Origin: Kribbella qitaiheensis
GTDB lineage: Bacteria; Actinomycetota; Actinomycetes; Propionibacteriales; Kribbellaceae
NCBI RefSeq assembly: GCF_014217565.1
Contig: NZ_CP043661.1
Coordinates: 1,240,001-1,304,000 of the forward strand
DNA length: 64,000 bases
Reading direction: 5' to 3'
Numbering within the stretch: the first letter of the stretch is position 1; each line of letters opens with the position of its first letter. Positions 43,429 through 52,928 of this stretch are shown one piece after another. A program made the translations under genes and the position numbers. A model generated the notes under the pieces. It saw nothing but the letters and a program-made list of their open reading frames with translations, was not told where the DNA came from and did not search any database.

Positions 43429-44760
43429 GTGCCTACTGTGACCGAAGCCCGCCGCCGTTATGCCGTCGTCGGATTGGGGGCCCGGGCGCAGACTTTTGTC
43501 GACGCACTCGCGGGCCCGTACGCCGATCGCGCCGAACTGGCCGGATTCTGCGATCTGAATGAAACCCGGATGGCCGTCCACAATCGCCGGCTGGCCGAAA
43601 AACTCGGGCATCCCGCGGTTCCGCAGTACAAGGCAGCCGATTTCGAGCTGATGCTGAAGGAACAACAGGTCGACGTCGTGGTGGTGACGTCGATGGACCG
43701 TACTCACGACGACTACATCGTGAGCGCACTGGAGGCGGGGCTGGACGTCGTCACGGAGAAGCCGATGACGATGGATCCGGCCCGCTGCCGGCGCATTCTG
43801 GCTGCCGCGGAGAAGGCGACCGGATCGGTGCGGGTGGCGTTCAACTATCGCTACAACCCGGTGCACGAGAAGGTCCGCGAAGTACTGCAGTCGGGCGCGA
43901 TCGGGGAAATCGGCTCGGTGCACTTCGAATGGCTGCTGGACGTCCGGCACGGCGCCGACTACTTCCGGCGCTGGCACCGCGAGAAGGCGAACGCGGGCGG
44001 GCTGATGGTGCACAAGGCGACGCACCATTTCGACCTGGTGAACTGGTGGATCGGTTCCGAACCGGTCAAGGTCTTTGCCGACGGCAAGTTGTTCTTCTAC
44101 GGCGCCGAGAACGGTCAGCGCCGCGGGCTGGCGCGGGACTACGAACGGGCCGACGGTTCGGCGGCGGCCGCGGACGATCCGTTCGCGATCAAGCTCGCGG
44201 CGAACGACGTACTGCGGGAGCTCTATCTCGAGGCCGAGCACGAGGACGGCTACCACCGGGACCAGAACGTGTTCGGCGAGGGGATCACGATCGAGGACGA
44301 CATGGCGATACTGGTTCGCTATGCCTCGGGAGCTTCGCTGAGCTATCACCTGACGGCGTACTCGCCTTGGGAGGGCTACCGGATCGCCTTCAACGGGAGC
44401 TCCGGGCGGCTGGAGTTGCTGGTGCGGGAGAACACGTTCGCAACTCCGCCCGAGGAGCAGCGGCATGCGACGGCGGTCCAGCATGGTGACGCCGCGCCGG
44501 GTGAGACCGAGGCGCTACTGACGCTTCATCCGTTGTGGGAGCCGCCGCGGACGTTGCTGCACCATGAGCTCGGACAAGGCCATGGCGGCGGGGATGCGCG
44601 GTTGCTGGAGTCGCTGTTCGGCTCCCCCTGCGACGATCCGCTGGGTCGCAGTGCGGATCACCACGATGGCGCGCGCTCATTGCTGGTCGGGCTCGCGGCC
44701 AATCAGTCCTTCGAAACCGGTCAGGCGGTCATTGTGTCCACACTGCTCGGCCAGGACTAG
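43429..44760 (+). CDS. Gfo/Idh/MocA-family oxidoreductase
   Basis: 443 residues from GTG 43429 (AGGGAG upstream). The N-terminal Rossmann domain has YAVVGLGARAQTFV and the later VTEKPMTMD (the conserved EKP). AFNYRYNPVHEKVREVLQSGAIGEIGSVHFEW and the central GGLMVHKATHHFDLVNW are the dehydrogenase C-terminal hallmarks. Such enzymes oxidise sugars or their derivatives with NAD(P). The length is about 80 residues above the minimal family. No sugar-transport operon is adjacent, so the substrate cannot be named. The initial GTG gives the shortest N-terminus that keeps the glycine-rich strand intact. Confidence 0.9.
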   Translation: MPTVTEARRRYAVVGLGARAQTFVDALAGPYADRAELAGFCDLNETRMAVHNRRLAEKLGHPAVPQYKAADFELMLKEQQVDVVVVTSMDRTHDDYIVSALEAGLDVVTEKPMTMDPARCRRILAAAEKATGSVRVAFNYRYNPVHEKVREVLQSGAIGEIGSVHFEWLLDVRHGADYFRRWHREKANAGGLMVHKATHHFDLVNWWIGSEPVKVFADGKLFFYGAENGQRRGLARDYERADGSAAAADDPFAIKLAANDVLRELYLEAEHEDGYHRDQNVFGEGITIEDDMAILVRYASGASLSYHLTAYSPWEGYRIAFNGSSGRLELLVRENTFATPPEEQRHATAVQHGDAAPGETEALLTLHPLWEPPRTLLHHELGQGHGGGDARLLESLFGSPCDDPLGRSADHHDGARSLLVGLAANQSFETGQAVIVSTLLGQD

Positions 44761-44770
44761 CGGACCAGGG

Positions 44771-45241
44771 TTAGCGGACCGGGATCTGGAGGGTCTGGCC
44801 GGGGGTGATGTCGGCCGGGGTACGCAGGTTGTTCAGGTCGGCGATCTGCTCGACCACGGTGGCCGCGTTCTCGGTCGGGTTGGTCTCCTGGGCGATCGAC
44901 CAGAGGGACTGACCGGCGCCGACCTGGACCGAGATGGTGTGCGTGAACTGCGGCGCCGGCTCGAGTACGCCGGCGACCCGGAGGCCGAGGACGGCGACCG
45001 CGGCACCGAAGATCAGCACCGAGACCGTGGTCAGCAGCAGCCGGCCGCGCCTGGTCAGTCGCAAGGCCGGCGGCTCGATCTCCGCCATCTGGAGGTGCCG
45101 GCCGAGGTCGTCACCGGAACAGGCACGGACCGGAAGGCTTTCGGTGGTGGTGCCGGCGATGCGGCGGCGCCGGGTCGGGCGACTGCCGCCCACCTCGGGC
45201 ACAGCCGTGGTCGCGCCTGCCGCCAGGGCCGCTGTACTCAT
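44771..45241 (-). CDS. LysM membrane protein, SOS-regulated division inhibitor candidate
   Basis: 156 residues: a basic cytoplasmic N-terminus, one transmembrane helix (about 67-89: RLLLTTVSVLIFGAAVAVLGL), then an external C-terminal LysM domain (about 102-155: HTISVQVGAGQSLWSIAQET ... ITPGQTLQIPV) that would bind peptidoglycan. It is divergent from lexA and preceded by two SOS boxes. This exact position, architecture and regulation match mycobacterial Rv2719c (ChiZ), a LexA-controlled cell-wall protein that blocks division after DNA damage, and parallel corynebacterial DivS. The assignment rests on synteny, topology and SOS boxes, not on close sequence identity, since these proteins diverge quickly. 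Confidence 0.82.
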   Translation of the reverse strand: MSTAALAAGATTAVPEVGGSRPTRRRRIAGTTTESLPVRACSGDDLGRHLQMAEIEPPALRLTRRGRLLLTTVSVLIFGAAVAVLGLRVAGVLEPAPQFTHTISVQVGAGQSLWSIAQETNPTENAATVVEQIADLNNLRTPADITPGQTLQIPVR

Positions 45242-45352
45242 CGGATCCTCCAGACCTCGTTCAGACCTCGTCCTGCGGTGTCGATCCCTGTCTACCGGCC
45301 GGCGCCGACAGTTTTCGTCGAGCGCCGCCCCGAACCGCTCCGGCGACCCGAT

Positions 45353-45384
45353 CCGAACACCTGTTCGATCGAACGCCTGTACGA
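45353..45384. promoter_or_regulatory. Two adjacent SOS (LexA) boxes before the LysM gene
   Basis: CCGAACACCTGTTCGA (45353-45368) and TCGAACGCCTGTACGA (45369-45384) match the actinobacterial SOS box TCGAACNNNNGTTCGA with 1 and 1 mismatch respectively. They abut each other, suggesting cooperative LexA binding, and lie about 110-140 bp before the LysM gene start. Confidence 0.85.
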
Positions 45385-45486
45385 ATGATTAACCGAACCC
45401 GGCCCGGTACGCAACCATTTCCAACGCCGACACGCCGCCGATATTCCCGCCGGCGGGCCCGCCGCGATGGCTCTATAACCTGACAC

Positions 45487-45530
45487 ACGAACAAACGTGC
45501 GAATCGACACGCCTTCGAACAGATGTTTGA
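45487..45530. promoter_or_regulatory. Two SOS (LexA) boxes before lexA
   Basis: ACGAACAAACGTGCGA (45487-45502) and TCGAACAGATGTTTGA (45515-45530), each within two mismatches of the consensus, 28 bp apart centre to centre, lie about 90-130 bp upstream of the lexA start. They indicate autorepression. Confidence 0.8.
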
Positions 45531-45621
45531 AGAATCTCAGAATTCGGTCTACGGTCTTCTCAGTCGTTGAAAGCTTGGCCGGCGGTTCGACCGCCGGCCT
45601 GACCCCGAGGAGTTGCCACCG

Positions 45622-46405
45622 ATGGCCAGGACGCCGAGAGGTTCCAGCAAGGACGAGCGCACCGCCGCGGGGGCAGCTACCAAGGCCGCCAAGACGGTGT
45701 CCGAGCTGCCTGACGGCCCGGCCGACGCCACCGGTCTGACCCCGCGTCAGCGCCGCGTCCTGGACGTGATCCGCGATTCCGTCGACAGCCGGGGCTACCC
45801 GCCGTCGATGCGCGAGATCGGCGAGAAGGTCGGTCTGACCAGCTCCTCGTCGGTGTCGCACCAGCTGAAGGTGCTCGAGCAGAAGGGCCTGCTGCGCCGC
45901 GACCCGAACCGGCCCGCGCGCGATCGAGGTCCGCTATCCGGGCGAGGTCGCCGACGCGGCGCGCCGCGGTTCGGTCGGTTCGGTCCGGCAGACCTCGTAC
46001 GACGAGACCGGGGCGGGCGACGCCCACCCGGACGCGGTCTACGTGCCGGTGGTCGGCCAGATCGCCGCCGGTAACCCGATCCTTGCCGAGCAGGACATCG
46101 AAGAGGTCTTCCCATTGCCCAGGGCAATGGTCGGGGAAGGCACCCTGTTCATGCTGAAGGTCAAGGGCGAGTCGATGATCGACGCGGCCATCTGCGACGG
46201 CGACTGGGTCGTCGTACGGCAGGAGCAGACCGCCGAGAACGGCGACATCGTCGCTGCCATGATCGACGGCGAGGCGACGGTGAAGACGTTCAAGAAGACC
46301 GCGACCGAGATCCTGCTGCTTCCGCACAACCCGGCGTTCGAGCCGATCGACGGCAAGGATGCGGTCATTCTCGGGAAGGTCGTAACAGTTCTGCGGCGTG
46401 TCTGA
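45622..46405 (+). CDS. lexA: SOS repressor LexA, one-base frameshift
   Basis: 260 residues after removing one base. ATG 45622 is preceded by GAGGAG. The DNA-binding winged HTH (about 42-105: [50 protein letters not shown]) reads in the first frame. The sequence then slips at CCC 45913-45915 (CCGGCCCGCG, expected CGGCCGCG) and continues as [12 protein letters not shown]. The S24 self-cleaving domain has the cleavage Ala-Gly in IAAGNP, the Ser in KGESMID and the Lys in [10 protein letters not shown]. No other lesion exists. It is divergent from the LysM gene with SOS boxes. A true lexA break would leave SOS permanently on, so a sequencing error is more likely. Confidence 0.92.
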
Positions 46406-46453
46406 CATCTCAGACGGCGAGCGGAGTCAGCGCAGACATGTCAGGATTGAGAT

Positions 46454-46966
46454 ATGACGACTGTCTATGACTTCAGTGCCACCCGGATCGAAGGCAATGA
46501 ACAGTCTCTTGCCGACTTCCGTGACCAGGTGCTCCTGGTGGTGAATACGGCCTCGCAATGCAGCCAGACCCCGCAGTACTCCGGCCTGCAGAAGCTGTAC
46601 AAGACATACCGCAAGCAGGGCTTCTCCGTGCTCGGATTCCCCTGCGACCAGTTCGGCCACCAGGAGCCCGGCGACGAGAACGAGATCGCGAACTTCTGTT
46701 CGACGATCTATCACGTGTCTTTCCCGATGTTCGCCAAGATCGACGTGAACGGGTCCAAGACGCTGCCGCTGTTCAACTGGCTCAAACGCGAGCAGGGCGG
46801 CCTGCTGGGCGGGCGGATCAAGTGGAACTTCACCAAGTTCCTGATCGCCCGCGACGGCAGCGTGCTGGCCCGCTACGCGCCGACACACACGCCGGAGAAG
46901 CTCGCCGACAAGGTCGGAGCCGCCCTCGCGGTCCCGGCCCCAAGCCGCCGGGAATCGAACGACTGA
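46454..46966 (+). CDS. Glutathione peroxidase family protein
   Basis: 170 residues. The peroxidatic Cys36 lies in VVNTASQCSQTPQYSGLQ, and the conserved GFPCDQFGHQEPG and KWNFTKFLI (catalytic Trp/Asn) blocks follow. Actinobacteria lack glutathione, so it likely works with thioredoxin or mycothiol. It has no signal peptide and is cytoplasmic. It starts about 50 nt after lexA in the same direction but has its own ribosome site. Confidence 0.93.
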   Translation: MTTVYDFSATRIEGNEQSLADFRDQVLLVVNTASQCSQTPQYSGLQKLYKTYRKQGFSVLGFPCDQFGHQEPGDENEIANFCSTIYHVSFPMFAKIDVNGSKTLPLFNWLKREQGGLLGGRIKWNFTKFLIARDGSVLARYAPTHTPEKLADKVGAALAVPAPSRRESND

Positions 46967-47095
46967 CCAACCGGCACAGGGTGGAATCGATACCCTATCC
47001 ACCCTGTCAGTACAGTTCTGCGGGTGCCGACCGGCGCAGGAGCGGGCGACCCTGCGCGGGTGAGCGCCCGAGTACGAGCGCGCGGAACGGGGTTG

Positions 47096-48061
47096 TTAGC
47101 GGGTTACTGATTGTGGGTCTATGTCTAGGCGGAGGCCTCGCCAGACTGGGTGGCGGAGGCGGCCGTCGGCGGCCCAGCCGGAGTAGGTGACTTCGGCGAC
47201 GAGGAGGGGGTCGAGCCAGTGGGCGGCTCGGCGGTCGGTGGCGGGGACCGAGGTGACGTCGAAGGGTGGGGTGTCGATCTCGAGGGCGGCCAGTTCGGCG
47301 CTGAGGATTTCGAGCATCGCGAAGTCCAGGCCGGAGCCGACCTTGCCGATCAGGACCAGGTCGTCGCCGTCGTAGGCGCCGCAGTACAGGGAGCCGATCT
47401 TGCCTTCGCGGTTCCCCTCCCCCGGATGCCAGCCGCAGAGGATCACGTCGCGGGTGAGTACCGGTTTCACCTTCACCCAGTCCGAGCTGCGTTTGCCGGA
47501 CAGGTAGCGCGACTTGCGCCGTTTGGCGACCACGCCTTCGAGTCCGGTCGACGCCGACAGCTCGAGCGCCTCCTCGCCGTCGGCATAGGCCTGCGGGACC
47601 TCCCAGAACGGGTCGGTGAGCTCCAGCGAGTCGAGCAGCCCGCGCCGCGCGTCATAGGTTGCCTCAAGCAATGACTTGCCGTCGAACCGCAGCACGTCGA
47701 AGACCCGGACCGACACCGGCACCTGCTTGATCAACTGGGTCAGCTGGCGCGGATCGCGAACGTGCATCCGGCGCTGCAGCAGCCCGAACGACGGCGCCCC
47801 GTTCTCGTCCAGCGTGACGATCTCACCATCCAGTACGGCGGGGAGCCGTAGGCCGGCGTCGTTGGCCAGGCCCAGAAGTTCCGGGTACCCCGCGGAGACG
47901 TCGCGGCTGTTGCGGGACCACAGCCGGCAGCCGTCCGCGTCGACCTCCGCGATCACCCGGATGCCGTCCCACTTCATCTCGTACGACCAACTCGGGCCGG
48001 ACGGCATCGGTCCGAGTGCCGCCATCATCGGCAGCACCGGCGGACCACCGGCCGGACTCAC
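47096..48061 (-). CDS. ATP-dependent DNA ligase
   Basis: 321 residues. The nucleotidyl-transfer lysine is K30 in YEMKWDGIR, with further ligase motifs SRNSRDVSAGYPEL, LDGEIVTLD, FDVLRFDGKSL, EGVVAKRRKSRYLSG and WVKVKP. The C-terminal OB-fold contains LIGKVGSGLD. It is a single-domain ligase of the LigD-ligase-module type, without polymerase or nuclease parts. It is the second ATP ligase in the window. It lies just after the dinG stop on the same strand and may form a DNA-repair operon with it. Confidence 0.9.
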   Translation of the reverse strand: MSPAGGPPVLPMMAALGPMPSGPSWSYEMKWDGIRVIAEVDADGCRLWSRNSRDVSAGYPELLGLANDAGLRLPAVLDGEIVTLDENGAPSFGLLQRRMHVRDPRQLTQLIKQVPVSVRVFDVLRFDGKSLLEATYDARRGLLDSLELTDPFWEVPQAYADGEEALELSASTGLEGVVAKRRKSRYLSGKRSSDWVKVKPVLTRDVILCGWHPGEGNREGKIGSLYCGAYDGDDLVLIGKVGSGLDFAMLEILSAELAALEIDTPPFDVTSVPATDRRAAHWLDPLLVAEVTYSGWAADGRLRHPVWRGLRLDIDPQSVTR

Positions 48062-48065
48062 GAGG

Positions 48066-50061
48066 TCACGAGTCCTGGAGTCGCTTCAAGGCGCCGAGCA
48101 CCTTCTCACGATCGGCCGTCGGCCACATCGGGGGCAAGGAGGCACGCAGATAGCCGCCGTACCGCGCGGTCACGATCCGCGGATCCAGGATCGCCACCAC
48201 GCCCCGGTCAGAGGTCCGCCGGATCAGCCGGCCGGTCCCCTGCGCGAGCAGCAACGCGGCATGGGTGGCTGCCACAGCCATGAAGCCGTTCCCGCCCGCC
48301 TCGTCGACGGCTCGCTGCCGGGCCGCCATCAACGGCTCATCGGGACGCGGGAACGGGACCCGGTCGATGATCACCAGGTTGCAGGTCGAGCCCGGCACGT
48401 CGATGCCCTGCCAGAGCGACAACGTGCCGAACAGCGAGGTCTCCGGGTCCTCGATGAACTCGCGGGCCAACTCCCCCAGCTGGGCATCGCCCTGGCACAA
48501 GATCTTCAGGTCGGTGGCCTCGCGAACGGCGGCGGTGGCGGCCTCGGCCGCCCGGCGGGACGAGAACAACCCGAGCGTGCGACCACCCGCGGCCGTGATC
48601 AGGTCGATGATCTCCTCGAACTGCTTCTTGCCCAGCCCGTCACGATGCGGTGGCGGCAGATGCTTGGCGACGTACAGGATCCCCTGCTTCTCGTACTCGA
48701 ACGGCGAGCCGACGTCGAGCCCTCGCCATGGCAACGGCCCCGTTTCCGAGTCGGTGTCGATCGACGGCGTCTCGTCGTCGTCGGCCAGCTTGTCGGACGG
48801 CCGCAGCCCGACCTGGCGCGCGATCGCGTCGAAGTCACCGCCCAGGGTCAACGTCGCCGATGTCAGGATGACGGTCCGGTCCTTCAGCACGAGCTCGCGA
48901 AGTAGCCCGGCCACGGTCAGCGGGGCGATCCGCAGTTCGCGGCCGAAGCGCTCCCGGTCGACCAGCCAGACCACGTCCAGATCGTTCAGCGCGGCGACGC
49001 GTTCGGCGACGTCGTAGATCTCCTTCACCGCGCCCTTGGACTGCCGCTTGGCCCCGTCCGGGTCGTTGTCGGAGGAGTCGTCGGATTTCTTGTTCAGGTC
49101 GGAGTACACCGAGCGAGCAGCGTCGCGGACCAGCCCAGCAGCCTCCAGGACGACGCCGTTGGCGGCCTCGATCCGGCCCTCCCGGGTCTCGTCCAGGGCT
49201 GCCCGCAGCGCGTCGGAGGCGTCGATCAGGTCATCCGCGTGGTCGTCGTCGATGAACCGACGGGCCCGCTTGGCGGCGCGTTCGACCATCTGCGGCGACA
49301 ACTCCGCGCCCGCCGCGCCGGTGACCCGGGCCGGCAGCTCGTGAGCCTCGTCGACGATCACCACGTCGTGCTCGGGCAGCACGGTCCTGTTCTCGAAGGC
49401 GTCGATCGAGAGCAGCGCGTGGTTGGTGATCACGATGTCCGCCTTGCGCGCCTGCTCCTTCGACTTCTCCGCGAAGCATTCGTCGCCGTACGGGCATTTC
49501 TGGGCGCCGAGGCACTCGCGCGCGGCGATCGCGACCTGCTGCCAGGCCTGGTACTGATGAGTGGGCGCGTGGTCCCGGTCGCCCGCCTTGCCGTCCAGCA
49601 GTTGCTGCTCGGCCCAGTCGCGCAACTCGAGCACCTGCTGCCCGACCGGCCCGGCCGGCGGGACGTCGATCAGCATGCCGTCCTCGTCCGGTGCGCCCTC
49701 GCGGATCCGGTGCAGGCAGGCGTAGTTGTTCCGGCCCTTCTGGATCGCGTACGCCGGGCGGCGCGGCAACAGCTTCTCCGTCGCGTCCAGCAACGCCGGC
49801 ATGTCCCGGTCGACCAACTGCGACTGGAGCGCCAGCGTCGCCGTGGAGACGACCACCCGCCGGTCCTCCAAGGCGTGCATCAGCGCGGGCACCAAGTACC
49901 CGAGTGACTTACCCGTTCCCGTCCCGGCCCTGGACGAGGAGATGGGCTCCGTCCTCCATCGACCCGTTGACCGCCTCGGCCATTTCGACCTGGCCAGGCC
50001 TGGTCTGACCGCCGATACCGGCGACCGCGGCCTCCAGCAATTCCCGCACTTCGACACCCAC
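48066..50061 (-). CDS. dinG: DinG-family helicase, one-base frameshift
   Basis: 664 residues after removal of one base. The start GTG 50061 gives VGVEVRELLEAAVAGIGGQTRPGQVEM. The frame then slips at CCC 49928-49930 (CGGCCCTGG on plus, CAGGGCCGGG on minus; expected CAGGCCGGG) and continues as AGTGTGKSLGYLVPAL (Walker A), the Fe-S cysteine cluster C..C..C..C (YACLHRIREG, ECLGAQKCPYGDECF), DEAH (VIVDEAHELPAR) and the C-terminal helicase motifs through QGTGRLIRR. DinG is a 5'-3' SF2 DNA helicase with an iron-sulphur cluster that clears R-loops. Everything after the slip is clean. Confidence 0.93.
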
Positions 50062-50127
50062 CGGATCACCCTAGCCCGCCGGACGGACAATCCCCGACCA
50101 GCTCACTGCGGGCTGTGGAAAACCCGG

Positions 50128-50651
50128 TCAGACCACCGCGCCGCGGTCGGGTTCGGCGTCGCGATCGCGTTGCTTGACCTTCGGCCGGGTTGGCGGAGCC
50201 GGAAAACGCTTCTCCAGCTCTACCAGGAGCGGTGCCGCCGTCAGGTTGGACCAATACGTTCCGACCAGGATGCCCAGCAGCAGTGCCAGCGCGAAGTCGG
50301 CCAGCGAATCGCCACCGAGGAAGAGCAGCGCGGCGAGGATGAAGAGCGTGCTGATGCCGGTGTTGATGGTCCGCGGCAGCACGTTGACGATCGCGGTGTC
50401 GACGACCGGGCCGAGGCTCTCGGTCGATCGGGTGACGCCGAGCGCGTCGATCCGGCGGCGCAGTACTTCCAGGGCCTTGTCCGTGGTCTCTTGCCGGCCT
50501 TGACGGTCGGCGAGTCGCTCGTCTCCAGCACGGTCTGGGTGCCGCCGCGCAGATCCAGGCCGAGTTAAGGCTTCGCGGTCATCACCACGTATCCGGACGC
50601 GGCCAGGATCAGGAACGCGAAGAGCGCTCGGACCAGGGACGCGCGTTTCAC
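50128..50651 (-). pseudogene. Degenerate secD/secF chimera
   Basis: The minus strand from GTG 50651 begins like SecD (KRASLVRALFAFLILAASGY, VVMTAKP), meets an in-frame TAA, then reads LGLDLRGGTQTVLETSDSP, then loses a base after TVKAGK. In the next frame it continues KALEVLRRRIDALGV and jumps straight into a SecF-like C-terminal half (LPRTINTGISTLFILAALLF, LADFALALLLGILVGTYWSN, APLLVELEKRF) to the stop at 50128. The SecD periplasmic domain and SecF N-terminus are missing. Stop codon, frameshift and large deletion together mean a dead gene, the fusion relic of a secDF operon copy. Functional SecD/SecF must be encoded elsewhere. Confidence 0.8.
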
Positions 50652-50740
50652 TGACAGCCTCCGGGAGATGGGCACCCAAGGTGCGGGTGTCGTGACTCAG
50701 AGCAATCCACTGGGAGTGGACGGACGGTGTACGGACGCGC

Positions 50741-51415
50741 TCAAGATGTCGGCCGCTGGTGCGTCGGCGGCGCTGGCTCGTCTTCGGAGGAGTCGATGCC
50801 GTGCTCGATGGCGTAGCGGACGAGCTCCGCGCGGTTGTGAAGTTGCAGCTTGCGCAGGGTGTTCTGGACGTGGTTCTCCACGGTTCGGTGCGACAGCACC
50901 AACCTGGTCGCGATCTGCTTGGCGGTCAGCCCGCGAGCGACGAGCCGCAGTACGTCGGTCTCCCGCTCGGTCAGCTGCGGCACCTCTGGCCCGGCACCGA
51001 GTCGCCGGTACTCCCCCAGCAGCAACCCGGCCAGGCCCGCGCTGAACACTGCATCGCCCTCAGCAGTACGGCGTACAGCGTCGTCGAACTCGTCCAGCGA
51101 TGCGGACTTCACCAGATAACCGGAGGCGCCGTTCTTCACCGCAGCCAGTACGTCGGCCTGCTCCGCGCTGGCCGACAGCACGAGCACCCGGGTGTCCGGC
51201 AGTGCAGCGGTGATCTCCCGGGTGGCGTCGACCCCGGACCCCTCCCCCAACTGCAGGTCCATCACCACCACGTCCGGTCGGGTCGCCAACGCGATCCGGA
51301 TCCCGCCCGCGACGTCCGCGGCCGTCGCGCAGACGTCGTACCCACGACTGCCGAGATCCCGGGCGACACCTTCGCGCCACATCGGATGGTCGTCGACGAT
51401 CATCACCCTGGTCAT
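50741..51415 (-). CDS. macR: LuxR-family response regulator MacR
   Basis: 224 residues. The N-terminal receiver domain has the Asp cluster MIVDDHPMW, the phosphorylated Asp in VVVMDLQLGEGSG, and Thr/Lys in VLSASA and YLVKSAS. The C-terminal LuxR HTH reads LTERETDVLRLVARGLTAKQIATRLVLSHRTVENHVQNTLRKL. The start at ATG 51415 gives MTRVMIVDDHPMW, the usual MacR N-terminus; a longer in-frame reading would translate the tandem repeat upstream. It is downstream of macS and separated by a 12-bp repeat array. It matches MacR, a cell-wall-related regulator in Streptomyces. Confidence 0.82.
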   Translation of the reverse strand: MTRVMIVDDHPMWREGVARDLGSRGYDVCATAADVAGGIRIALATRPDVVVMDLQLGEGSGVDATREITAALPDTRVLVLSASAEQADVLAAVKNGASGYLVKSASLDEFDDAVRRTAEGDAVFSAGLAGLLLGEYRRLGAGPEVPQLTERETDVLRLVARGLTAKQIATRLVLSHRTVENHVQNTLRKLQLHNRAELVRYAIEHGIDSSEDEPAPPTHQRPTS

Positions 51416-51420
51416 GGGGC

Positions 51421-51502
51421 CTCCCGGTCTGGACTGAGGAGCGAAGCGAGGAGGGAAGCGAGGAGGGAAGCGAGGAGGGAAGCGAGGAGGGAAGACCGGG
51501 AG
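51421..51502. repeat. Tandem 12-bp array inside an exact 10-bp inverted repeat
   Basis: GAGGAGGGAAGC is repeated about five times (51436-51494, the first copy altered, the last truncated). The array is flanked by CTCCCGGTCT (51421-51430) and its exact complement AGACCGGGAG (51493-51502). It lies between macS and macR. Repeat number would be expected to vary between strains. Confidence 0.75.
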
Positions 51503-51548
51503 TCGAGGCCCAGGACCCGCCAAGCCGAAGGCGCGGCCAACAACAGAG

Positions 51549-52688
51549 TCATGAGGTGCTCACTCTCATCTCCCACTCCGTCCCCTCGCCCGGAGCGGTC
51601 CGGACCGAGACGCTGCCACCCAGATCGGTGATCCGGCCGCGGATCGACTGGCTCACTCCGAGGTGCCCGTCGGATCCGGCCTGTTCGAGCCGGTCGGGGG
51701 TCGTCCCGGTCCCATCGTCGCGGACGGACAGCAGCACCTCGTCACCGAGGTCCTCGACCACCACCCACGACCGCGCGGCCGGCCCGGCGTGCTTGTCCAC
51801 GTTGCTCAGGGCCTCTTTGACCACGGCAACCAGTTCAGTAGCAGTCGCCGTCGGCAACAGCACCTGCTCTGCCGGTACTACGACGTCCACCCGCGTCGTG
51901 GCGAACGGGATCAGCAGCATGCAGAGGTCTATCCGTCCCCGGTCACCTGTCAGCGGCCGGGATGCCATCAGGGTGCGCAGTGCGACCTCCTGCTCGGCTG
52001 CGAGCGTCGCAAGCTCCGCTGCCTCGCCGCCGATCGCAGTACCGCGTCTCTGTACTTGGGCGAGCACCTGCAGTACTCCGTCATGGATCGACCGGCCCAG
52101 GCGGAGCCGCTCAGCCGCAGCGCTCTCAGCCGCGATCGCCTCGCGCAGGCGCAGGTTGGCGCGGCGCATGGTGGTCGCGGCGTACCCGACGACCAGTCCG
52201 GAGACCAGGAGCAGCTGGACGTTGCTGAGGATCTTCGCCGCGTTGTCCACGCCGCGGAGCGACAACAGAGCAAGGCTGATGGCCGCAGCGCCGAGCAGGC
52301 CGCCGTCCCTGCCCCGGGAGATGCCCAGAGCAATCACTGGGCCTGCTGCCCAGACAGAAGTGAGTACTGAGGCTCCGCCGCGGATGTCCAGCAGCGGCTG
52401 CGCCAACAAGGTCGCGTACATGCAGCCGATCGTCACCAGGAGGTCCGCCAAAGCAAGCCGGGTGTTCCGCCGTCCCCAGTGCCTGCTGTAGCCGATGGAG
52501 GCGACGACGGTCCAGGCGCCCATGATGGCGAGCTGGATGATCGCCCCGGACGGCCGGTAGATGCCGTCCCACCGGGACCAGACGCCGAAGCAGGCGAACC
52601 CCCAGGTGATCACGCGGAACACCACCAACGCGCGCCACAGCGGTAACAACAGGTCCGCGGAGTCACCACGCGACCGGACATCCTCCAT
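51549..52688 (-). CDS. macS: Sensor histidine kinase MacS
   Basis: 379 residues. The N-terminal half has about five to six transmembrane helices (the DUF5931-like sensor segment), e.g. ALVVFRVITWGFACFGVW and LALADLLVTIGCMYATLL. The dimerisation/H-box LRLGRSIHDGVLQVLAQVQ holds the phosphorylated His, and the C-terminal ATPase domain has VVKEALSNVDKHA (N-box), LLSVRDDGTG and LGVSQSIRGRI (G boxes). ATG 52688 starts the first helix segment. It forms an operon with macR, and the pair matches the Streptomyces MacS/MacR system. Confidence 0.85.
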   Translation of the reverse strand: MEDVRSRGDSADLLLPLWRALVVFRVITWGFACFGVWSRWDGIYRPSGAIIQLAIMGAWTVVASIGYSRHWGRRNTRLALADLLVTIGCMYATLLAQPLLDIRGGASVLTSVWAAGPVIALGISRGRDGGLLGAAAISLALLSLRGVDNAAKILSNVQLLLVSGLVVGYAATTMRRANLRLREAIAAESAAAERLRLGRSIHDGVLQVLAQVQRRGTAIGGEAAELATLAAEQEVALRTLMASRPLTGDRGRIDLCMLLIPFATTRVDVVVPAEQVLLPTATATELVAVVKEALSNVDKHAGPAARSWVVVEDLGDEVLLSVRDDGTGTTPDRLEQAGSDGHLGVSQSIRGRITDLGGSVSVRTAPGEGTEWEMRVSTS

Positions 52689-52928
52689 GGCGGACAGTCT
52701 GCCAACCGGGCGGGCCCTGACGCTGCATACAGGTACTCCAGTCGACTGAGTGGTCTTACTCAGTTGCGTACACGAATGATTCCCCCCGGTTACCTGAAAT
52801 TTTTCCCGAACTACTTCAGCAACCCCGGTTTTCCCCGTACTGTCGCGCAGAAGTACACGCTCGGGGGAGCACTGATCACATTCCGTTACCACCTGACGGA
52901 GTGGATTTGAAGAGCAGGGAGGGAACAC

